A stretch of DNA of 10,944 nt from Microcaldota archaeon (lineage in GTDB: Archaea > Micrarchaeota > Micrarchaeia > Anstonellales > J096): positions 1 to 10,944 of the forward strand of contig JAPLWW010000033.1 of assembly GCA_026396375.1 (NCBI GenBank). The letters run 5' to 3'. The translations under genes were made by a program, and so were the position numbers. Positions 6,371 through 10,944 of this stretch are shown piece by piece (position 1 is the first letter of the stretch; each line of letters opens with the position of its first letter). Under the pieces are notes generated by a model, which saw nothing but the letters and a program-made list of their open reading frames with translations, was not told the DNA's origin and did not search any database.

Positions 6371-6420
6371 CATATATATACTATTTTTACCCAAAACATT
6401 ATAAAAAGGTTTCTAAAATA
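6371..6420. promoter_or_regulatory. Divergent TATA elements between TFE and the TctA-like gene
   Basis: Toward TFE (minus) there is an A/T stretch at 6373-6388 (AAAAATAGTATATATA), its outer part centred about 23 bases from the ATG at 6362. Toward the membrane protein (plus), ttctaaaata at 6411-6420 is centred about 25 bases from the ATG at 6441. A third box, ttataaaa at 6399-6407, could serve either direction with a short leader. The spacings fit leaderless transcripts both ways. Confidence 0.45.
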
Positions 6421-6440
6421 GTTGCAATATTACTGAATAT

Positions 6441-7529
6441 ATGGAGCTTATTGTGGTTTTTGCTGGGCTTATGCTGGTTTTCCTGGCTTCATTCCTGCCA
6501 GGGATGCACATTGCATTTTTGCTTTCCATGGCAAACAACATCTTTCCCCCAGAAGCACTTATGATGATGTACGGCTCGTTCTCTGCCTTTGTCATCATCC
6601 AGACTATTGTCTATGCCTATCTTCCTGCCGAGGCTGCGCTTTCTTTGCCCCTGGTCTATAGGTTCACAAGCTCTGGAAGGATCAAGGAATTCATATCCTG
6701 CTGGCTCCTGGCAGGGCTTTTCGGCATCCTTCTTGCTATCCTGATTCCATCCGAGGCAATAGCAGGGATCATTTCCCTGATAAAGCCAATATCATTTTTC
6801 CTTGTCGCCCTTGTTTTGTTAGTGAATGTTTGGCAAAACAGGAAGATTGAATTCGTTGTTGCGCTCCTGCTGTCTGGCATTATAGGATATCTTGGAATAG
6901 CTCTTGGGATAGGCAATGCCTTTCTTCCGATATTCACAGGCCTGTTCTCCATACCTTTCCTGCTGAACGGCTATTATGGAAAAGAGGCAGTTGCTGAAAA
7001 GAAGGAAAATAAGGAGATAGACCTTGGGGCTGTCGCAAAGGGAAGCATGATGGGGGCTTTGCTGAGCTTCCTCTCTTTCGGGATACCTGCGATTGGCGCG
7101 CCTTCTGTCCTGGGGGCTGCTGCGTATCCCTTTCTCAGCGACGCTTCCCTGCTTTCCTATTTTGCATCCTTCTCAACCTCGCAGTATTACATGAGCTTCA
7201 CAGGGGCCGAGAGCAATGCCCCAAGGGTGAGCGCAACCATCCAGATACTGGATGCTATAAAGGGAAATTCCATTTATTTTGTCCTTGGCTATGTGATAGG
7301 AGCTTTGGCAGTTGTCGCGATAGCCGAAAAGCTGATGAAACACATCAGGAAAAACAAGATGAGCTATGTATTAGCTATCTTCATGATAGGGCTTGTTGTG
7401 CTCCTGACTTCAGGGATCCTTGGAATCCTGGTCCTGATTGCGTCTGCGCTGGTTGGATTGAGATTCTCAAATGAGAGAATAGCCCTGCTGGGGGCGATAA
7501 TAATCCCCTATCTTGTGTTTTCTATATGA
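6441..7529 (+). CDS. TctA-like (DUF112) polytopic membrane protein
   Basis: This 362-residue protein is almost wholly hydrophobic, with about 9-11 predicted membrane segments, and resembles the archaeal TctA/DUF112 family (COG1784). The family's internal symmetry can be seen: an N-terminal loop with LASFLPGMHIAFLLS (15-29) and a second loop with SFLSFGIPAIGAPSVLG (209-225), matching the paired G-x-x-PG-type re-entrant regions. Other family-like segments are PIFTGLFSIPFLL (163-175) and the polar stretch SFTGAESNAPRVSATIQIL (252-270). Bacterial TctA is the large membrane subunit of tricarboxylate transporters; no TctB or TctC partner lies nearby, and the archaeal forms are uncharacterised, so the substrate is unknown. 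It is slightly shorter than the usual about 400 residues. The ATG at 6441 fits a TATA box 25 bases upstream. Confidence 0.85.
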   Translation: MELIVVFAGLMLVFLASFLPGMHIAFLLSMANNIFPPEALMMMYGSFSAFVIIQTIVYAYLPAEAALSLPLVYRFTSSGRIKEFISCWLLAGLFGILLAILIPSEAIAGIISLIKPISFFLVALVLLVNVWQNRKIEFVVALLLSGIIGYLGIALGIGNAFLPIFTGLFSIPFLLNGYYGKEAVAEKKENKEIDLGAVAKGSMMGALLSFLSFGIPAIGAPSVLGAAAYPFLSDASLLSYFASFSTSQYYMSFTGAESNAPRVSATIQILDAIKGNSIYFVLGYVIGALAVVAIAEKLMKHIRKNKMSYVLAIFMIGLVVLLTSGILGILVLIASALVGLRFSNERIALLGAIIIPYLVFSI

Positions 7530-7613
7530 AAATATCCAATCAGAAAAGAGCTTACGCTTTTGCCCAACCTGTAAACCTCTTTCGGGAGCCTTTTTCCATA
7601 ACATTAACTTAGG

Positions 7614-7624
7614 TATATATATAT
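7614..7624 (+). promoter_or_regulatory. TATA element for the cysteine-rich lipoprotein
   Basis: The run tatatatatat is centred about 26 bases before the ATG at 7644. The rest of the 114-base gap (7530-7643) holds no recognisable gene; a short T-run at 7591-7595 could end the upstream transcript, but no stem-loop supports it. Confidence 0.5.
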
Positions 7625-7643
7625 TTCGATTTTAAATTATACC

Positions 7644-8186
7644 ATGAGAACCATAATATTGGCAGTCTTTGTTGGATTAGTACTCCTTTTCGGGTGCGTT
7701 GGGCAGACAAACACTAAACCGACATGCTATAATATTTCAAAACAGACGCAAGTCTGCCAGCCCGTAGAGTTTAACTCCACCTCTTGTGAAATCGGTTCTA
7801 CAAACGTTTCGGTCTTTTCTTCTAAAGGAGATCCTGGACTTGTATCCACAGCGGAATTTTGCTATAGATATGCTGATGATAATAGTAGATGTATAGATGA
7901 GTATGTTATCTGTAGTTTTATTTTGGTAAGTAATGATAAAAAATCTGCAAATATTACCTATGATGTAATACTCACAGATCTGACATCTTCATCCATAATA
8001 ACGCAGGAAAAAAATACCTATGTGAATCTAGGAGAGCCGGAAGCAGTCAGTTCTATATTTGGTCTCGTAGATAGAAATGAAACCTGCAGTATAGGCAAAT
8101 TAAGTTTTCAGCCCATTTGCAAAACAATTACCAATCAAAAGACACAGTGTACTGAAAAAACGACTTATGATGAAAAATGTGAGTGA
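7644..8186 (+). CDS. Cysteine-rich lipoprotein, function unknown
   Basis: This 180-residue protein has a signal peptide with lipobox LLFGC (lipidated Cys18), so it should be anchored outside the cell. The mature part has ten more Cys at residues 28, 38, 48, 73, 83, 90, 148, 159, 169 and 179; several are spaced by exactly ten residues. The first and last thirds share a pattern C-x2-I-[ST]-x-Q-x3-C-x9-C-E, so they look like diverged copies flanking a central beta-rich stretch (about 88-145, ICSFILVSNDKKSANITYDV and following), which resembles small immunoglobulin-like extracellular domains. Disulfides are likely. There are several N-x-S/T sequons. Codon use is clearly more A/T-rich than in the neighbouring genes, hinting at a separate origin. 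No homologous family is recognised. Confidence 0.8.
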   Translation: MRTIILAVFVGLVLLFGCVGQTNTKPTCYNISKQTQVCQPVEFNSTSCEIGSTNVSVFSSKGDPGLVSTAEFCYRYADDNSRCIDEYVICSFILVSNDKKSANITYDVILTDLTSSSIITQEKNTYVNLGEPEAVSSIFGLVDRNETCSIGKLSFQPICKTITNQKTQCTEKTTYDEKCE

Positions 8187-8406
8187 AGATTTCTACTTTC
8201 TTAGCAAAGTCGATATCTTCTATCTTCTTGGTTTTTTATCTAAAAATCAAGAATATTGAGCCAAAACTTCATTCTGGAATATCCTAAGGTTATGAAAGGT
8301 TAACTTATCCCAAATATGCAAGCAATGGATATGTTGGATTATCCTGGGTAAATGCTTGAATTTCCTGTATCATCACTTTTTATAACCTTTGAAAGACAAT
8401 TGCAAT
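8187..8406. other. A/T-rich intergenic stretch, no gene seen
   Basis: The 220 bases between the two plus-strand genes contain no convincing coding frame, tRNA or guide RNA. The only element I can support is ctttttataac at 8376-8386, centred about 25 bases before the ATG at 8407, which is a good TATA box for the downstream gene. A GTGATGA on the minus strand (8369-8375) resembles a C box, but no D box follows it. Confidence 0.5.
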
Positions 8407-9210
8407 ATGCAAAGAATTGCGAAATTGTCCTTCCTGGCCAGCATTTATGTGTGCGACAGGCGCTCGATAATAAGGGACATCAACATAATCAACAGGAAGC
8501 TCAGCCTTGAGGAGGCGAAGCAAAAGGCGATCGCGAAAACAGAATCCTTCGGCAAAGCCAGCGGGCAATATGCCTCATTGTACCAGCTGAGGGGGCTGTA
8601 TTATGATGGAAACGCATATCTTTCATGCTCCAGCGCAATGGAAGAAAAGAGCACATCGGCTCACGAAGAATTCCACATGAAAGTGAAGGAAATGGACCTT
8701 GACAAAAAATCAAGTTATCCTCCATTGGAGGAGTCTGCTGCCTATGCCTATGAAACCATGGCAGAGCTGGGCTCCAGAGGAGTATCAGAGTCGCTATGCA
8801 GATACAGCAGGCAGGCCCGCCATTCTGTGCGTTTCCTGTTTGCACTGGACAGGAAAGGCCATGAGGAGATGCTCATGGATTCCATAAACAGGATTTTCGC
8901 ATACGCATGGGAAGTGATGGCAGGGGACAATGTTGCCATAGCCATCAGCTCGGCCGGGGACTGCATGTTCTATCTTGAATGCATGGCTGTCCTGAAAAGA
9001 TGGGGCATGAAAGACGGAGAGAAGATCCTGCTTGAAGCGGTCGGCGCATCGGATGAGAACGGCGCAAACGCAGGAAGGAAATTCCTGCTAAAGTCGCTAC
9101 CATCAAGAACCAGGGAAAAACTTAACTCATCCTACGGGATTGACCTGAAAGGATTCAGGTTCCGATCATTGTACTCCCAAAAAATTGAATATAAGACTTG
9201 GAAATGGTAG
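8407..9210 (+). CDS. Putative HEXXH zinc metallopeptidase, family unrecognised
   Basis: This 267-residue protein has the zinc-protease motif HEEFH (His86, Glu87, His90). It is preceded by a strand-like segment GLYYDGNAYLSCSS, as is common before the HEXXH helix, and followed 18-19 residues later by LEESAAYAYE, whose Glu108 or Glu109 is well placed as the third zinc ligand of gluzincin-type peptidases. The remaining C-terminal half is helical (about 128-235) with no other motif I can name. There is no clear signal peptide or membrane segment, so it is probably intracellular; a substrate cannot be predicted. The ATG at 8407 is chosen over an in-frame TTG at 8389 because a TATA element lies 25 bases upstream. 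It ends 16 bases from the convergent flavoprotein gene. Whether it is active depends on the zinc ligands, which are all present. Confidence 0.75.
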   Translation: MQRIAKLSFLASIYVCDRRSIIRDINIINRKLSLEEAKQKAIAKTESFGKASGQYASLYQLRGLYYDGNAYLSCSSAMEEKSTSAHEEFHMKVKEMDLDKKSSYPPLEESAAYAYETMAELGSRGVSESLCRYSRQARHSVRFLFALDRKGHEEMLMDSINRIFAYAWEVMAGDNVAIAISSAGDCMFYLECMAVLKRWGMKDGEKILLEAVGASDENGANAGRKFLLKSLPSRTREKLNSSYGIDLKGFRFRSLYSQKIEYKTWKW

Positions 9211-9226
9211 GAAACCTTGCTGGAAT

Positions 9227-9913
9227 TTATCCGAACGCATCGGCCTTTATCTGCTCCTTTGCAATGCCTTTGGAAATTAGGACATCGGAAAATGAATTTA
9301 CCATTGCGACAGGGCCGCAAAGGTAAAACTCGTATTGCTTGAAATCATCCAGCTCTGCAATCACTTTCTCGATGTCTATCCTTTCCTTGCTGAAAGGAAG
9401 GCTCTCTTCCCTTGTGAACCTGAAGTCCGCCTTGATTATCCCTTGGCTGGAATAGGACATGAGCTCTGAAACATAAGCAGTATTGCTCATTTGCTTTGCA
9501 AAATAATACAGCCTGAAATCCCCCTGGATTCTTTTCTCCGCAATATGCCTTATCATTCCCATCATCGGGGTTATCCCGATTCCCCCTGCAATCATGACCG
9601 CCTTTTTTCCGCCCTTGTACTCGTTCTTACCAAAAGGCCCCATGACTCCAATCTTGTCCCCAACCTTGAGAGTATCTAGGTAAGATGTGAATTTTCCGCC
9701 TATTATCTGTATTGCAAGCTCCAGATACGGCCAGGAAGGAGGTGAAGCTATTGAATATGCCCTGGTCAATGCCTTGTCATCGATTTTGAAAAGGTTGATG
9801 AACTGCCCAGGCAAAAAGCCGATGCTCTTCCCGTCTTCCGGAAACAGCTTGAGTATCCTTGTGTCTCCCATGCTTTGGATGCTCCTTATAATATAGAGCT
9901 TTGATTCTGGCAT
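9227..9913 (-). CDS. FAD/NAD(P)-binding oxidoreductase, ferredoxin-NADP reductase-like
   Basis: This 228-residue protein is a compact ferredoxin reductase-like flavoprotein. The FAD-binding beta-barrel (about 1-98) has RAYSIAS (51-57, the RxYS flavin motif), GGKFTSYL (72-79, pyrophosphate contact) and GPFG (92-95). The nicotinamide domain (about 100-228) has IAGGIGITPMMGMIRH (108-123) and FYLCGPVAMV (196-205). It ends ...IKADAFG, like many single-domain members. It has no iron-sulfur domain, so it should pass electrons between NAD(P)H and a separate carrier; the partner is unknown. The ATG at 9913 is supported by GGTGA (9918-9922, minus) just upstream. A TATA-like GTTATAAATC (9943-9952) lies at the end of the upstream gene, so it may be transcribed separately from it. 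Confidence 0.93.
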   Translation of the reverse strand: MPESKLYIIRSIQSMGDTRILKLFPEDGKSIGFLPGQFINLFKIDDKALTRAYSIASPPSWPYLELAIQIIGGKFTSYLDTLKVGDKIGVMGPFGKNEYKGGKKAVMIAGGIGITPMMGMIRHIAEKRIQGDFRLYYFAKQMSNTAYVSELMSYSSQGIIKADFRFTREESLPFSKERIDIEKVIAELDDFKQYEFYLCGPVAMVNSFSDVLISKGIAKEQIKADAFG

Positions 9914-9942
9914 AAATTCACCGAAAAACCTAACACTGGCAA

Positions 9943-9952
9943 GATTTATAAC
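9943..9952 (-). promoter_or_regulatory. TATA element for the flavoprotein gene
   Basis: On the minus strand this reads GTTATAAATC and overlaps the stop of the upstream gene (9946-9948). Its centre is about 34 bases from the ATG at 9913, giving a short leader. A GGTGA at 9918-9922 would fall at the edge of that leader. Confidence 0.4.
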
Positions 9953-10467
9953 CCTTCTATGTTCGGAAGGTCGTTTATGGAAAGCAGTATCTCTATCTTC
10001 ATCTTTTCAGCCTCTGGAACAAGCGTCCTGAAGGCCTTTTCCACGCTTTCAGGGTCGGACTTGTGGTATCTTCCAGACGTCCCGAAAATGTAGATCGTGT
10101 CATTGTGTATTGCCACCATCCCTCCTTTCACATCCCTTAGCCTTGTGTTAAATCGGCACATCATATCTATTACAACATCCTTGTGGCTCTCTGCAACCGA
10201 ATGGGGCAACAATCCTATGTATTTCGTGTCTGACCTTGATCTTCCCACGATATATACATAGTACTTGTCCTTTGTGTCATGCTGGAAAAACAGCCTCATG
10301 TCGTCGTTGAATCGCACAGTGCAAAGCCCTGAGAAAGCGGAGTTGCTGAGCATATCCGGCTCTAGCTTGCTTTTTCTTATGAGAGAACTTTTACTGGAGA
10401 AAACGGCCCTGCTGTTTTGGGGGGTTACAACTTTTTCCACTGGGATGCCTATCCCGGTCGCCACCAT
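9946..10467 (-). CDS. Possible Janus/Ocnus (phosphohistidine phosphatase-like) protein
   Basis: This 173-residue protein is not securely identified. The C-terminal part (about 90-165) has features that could match the Janus/PHPT1 fold: AESHKDVVIDMM, comparable to AEYHADIYD around the catalytic His of the human phosphohistidine phosphatase (here His95), then a helix, then KGGMVAIHNDTIYIFGTSGRYHKSDPESVEKAF, comparable to the LGGGRI...KIHVYGYS...YG...T stretch. This is pattern matching by eye. The N-terminal 45 residues are probably a flexible leader. No signal peptide or membrane segment is present. The ATG at 10467 is supported by TTAAATATAAG (about 10488-10498) 26 bases upstream. It is followed by the flavoprotein gene on the same strand after 32 bases and is divergent from the PadR-type gene. 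Confidence 0.75.
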   Translation of the reverse strand: MVATGIGIPVEKVVTPQNSRAVFSSKSSLIRKSKLEPDMLSNSAFSGLCTVRFNDDMRLFFQHDTKDKYYVYIVGRSRSDTKYIGLLPHSVAESHKDVVIDMMCRFNTRLRDVKGGMVAIHNDTIYIFGTSGRYHKSDPESVEKAFRTLVPEAEKMKIEILLSINDLPNIEGL

Positions 10468-10487
10468 TGCATATTCTTTGCCTTTTT

Positions 10488-10498
10488 CTTATATTTAA
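10488..10498 (-). promoter_or_regulatory. TATA element for the Janus-like gene
   Basis: On the minus strand this reads TTAAATATAAG, centred about 26 bases before the ATG at 10467, which suggests a leaderless transcript. It lies in the 127-base divergent region shared with the PadR-type regulator. Confidence 0.5.
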
Positions 10499-10563
10499 GC
10501 TTTCGCCTTTTATCCTACAGGAGTATACACGAAAACACAACAAATTGCCCTAAAACAAGAAGG

Positions 10564-10574
10564 TTTATATATAC
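10564..10574 (+). promoter_or_regulatory. TATA element for the PadR-type gene
   Basis: The sequence tttatatatac is centred about 26 bases before the GTG at 10595, so transcription would begin at or next to that codon. A 20-base palindrome covers the expected transcription start. Confidence 0.55.
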
Positions 10575-10583
10575 ATAATTGGA

Positions 10584-10603
10584 TATATTCAATTGTGAAT
10601 ATA
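10584..10603. promoter_or_regulatory. Palindrome over the PadR-type start, candidate operator
   Basis: The arms TATATTCA (10584-10591) and TGAATATA (10596-10603) are perfect 8-base inverted repeats around a 4-base spacer ATTG. The site begins about 10 bases after the TATA box and spans the expected transcription start and the GTG codon. Its place beside a PadR-family gene suggests autorepression. The symmetry is seen directly; the binding protein is inferred. Confidence 0.55.
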
Positions 10604-10882
10604 CATCCCAGGATCGGCACTGCCAAACAGAGGAGCAAAAAGCTGGATAATATAATGGTTAAGCACAGGCAGATGGTGATGCTCCTTTGGCTGATAGGCA
10701 AGGAAAGCAAGCACGGATACGCGATAATAAAGGACATGGAGGAGATGGGATTCGGGTCATTCAAGGCCTCCAGGGTATATCCTGTTCTTTCATTCCTGTG
10801 CAAGAGCGGATTGCTCAGCAAAAAGAAGATGGAAATGAAGATCTATTATTCAATAACCTGTAAGGGTAATGATATGATTTAA
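10595..10882 (+). CDS. PadR-family transcriptional regulator, apparently shortened
   Basis: This 95-residue protein has a PadR winged-helix domain: a hydrophobic helix MVMLLWLIGKESKHGYAIIKDMEEMGFG (about 27-54, with the family's HGY), then FKASRVYPVLSFLCKSGLLSKKK (about 56-78; compare S..IYP.L..L...GLL), and the wing KIYYSITCKG. PadR proteins are usually repressors of adjacent transport or stress genes; here the neighbour to the right is unseen. The GTG start at 10595 fits the TATA box 26 bases upstream; an internal ATG at 10655 would also keep the domain. The protein stops right after the wing at NDMI, before the usual dimerisation helix. The same frame, after two stops, reads KMGEFFKDMVG near the edge, so the gene may be interrupted rather than naturally short. 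Confidence 0.8.
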   Translation: MNIHPRIGTAKQRSKKLDNIMVKHRQMVMLLWLIGKESKHGYAIIKDMEEMGFGSFKASRVYPVLSFLCKSGLLSKKKMEMKIYYSITCKGNDMI

Positions 10883-10929
10883 TTCTTCAAATAATGTATA
10901 AGTCACGGAAAGATGGGGGAATTCTTCAA
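10874..10929 (+). repeat. Imperfect direct repeat at the PadR 3' end
   Basis: Segments 10874-10890 (atgatttaattcttcaa) and 10913-10929 (atgggggaattcttcaa) are related copies offset by 39 bases, identical over aattcttcaa. The offset is a multiple of three, and the frame reads MI-stop-FFK in the first copy and MGEFFK in the second. The TAA in the first copy ends the PadR-type frame. It may be an old 39-base duplication or an error near a sequence edge. Confidence 0.45.
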
Positions 10930-10944
10930 GGATATGGTGGGATG

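Noticed and set aside
5829..6404. Long plus-strand open frame of 191 residues
   Set aside because: It lies antisense to the whole TFE gene, whose zinc ribbon and winged helix are clear; the translation has no recognisable domain.
8360..8380. Minus-strand GTGATGA resembling a C/D-box sRNA C box
   Set aside because: No CTGA D or D' box follows at a suitable distance, so a guide RNA cannot be supported.
8286..8389. Inverted repeat AAGGTTAT / ATAACCTT
   Set aside because: The 8-base arms are about 90 bases apart in A/T-rich DNA, and the right arm is part of the TATA box; chance is likely.
10510..10821. Minus-strand open frame opposite the PadR-type gene
   Set aside because: It overlaps the regulator's winged-helix coding region and promoter and has no recognisable domain.
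1..10944. Mobile element, CRISPR array, tRNA or rRNA
   Set aside because: I found no transposase, regularly spaced repeats, cloverleaf with a T-loop consensus, or rRNA-like sequence in the gaps.

Overview
The window looks like a piece of an archaeal genome, probably from a small-genome DPANN-type lineage. Four things point to archaea: a fibrillarin-type rRNA 2'-O-methyltransferase, a TFE-type basal transcription factor, the archaeal form of the YchF/OLA1 GTPase, and a TctA/DUF112 membrane protein of the archaeal kind. Most start codons also have an A/T-rich TATA-like box centred about 23-28 bases upstream, with no room for a leader, as in archaeal leaderless transcription. Compact gene packing, short ankyrin proteins, and lipoproteins with lipobox signals and many N-glycosylation sequons fit DPANN, but the exact lineage cannot be named from sequence alone.

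Layout. 1-490 (minus): the first codons of an unknown gene running off the left edge, then a three-repeat ankyrin protein. 531-1190 (minus): fibrillarin, divergent from a GNAT-type acetyltransferase (1243-1839, plus); the 52-base gap holds one near-symmetrical TATA element and a perfect 12-base palindrome. 1826-2769 (minus): a translationally coupled pair, a MIP18/DUF59 protein and a short Mrp/NBP35-type P-loop ATPase, pointing to iron-sulfur cluster assembly or delivery. 2800-3153 (minus): a second small ankyrin protein. 3339-5685 (plus): a small charged protein, a broken YchF-like GTPase and a sequon-rich lipoprotein, all abutting or overlapping. 5697-6362 (minus): TFE with a long basic tail, divergent from the TctA-like membrane protein (6441-7529). 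7644-8186 (plus): an A/T-rich, cysteine-rich lipoprotein gene. 8407-9210 (plus): an unrecognised protein with an HEXXH zinc-protease motif. 9227-10467 (minus): a ferredoxin-NADP reductase-like flavoprotein and a protein resembling Janus/phosphohistidine phosphatases. 10595 to the right edge (plus): a PadR-type regulator with a 20-base palindrome over its start, apparently disrupted at its 3' end.

The most notable items are the YchF-like gene, which has lost the region carrying its NKxD motif and changes frame; the HEEFH protein; the Mrp-type system split into two genes with the ATPase lacking the usual C-terminal CxxC; and the PadR palindrome. I see no CRISPR array, tRNA, rRNA, insertion sequence or defined defence system. 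The window mixes archaeal housekeeping genes with lineage-specific surface and small proteins.
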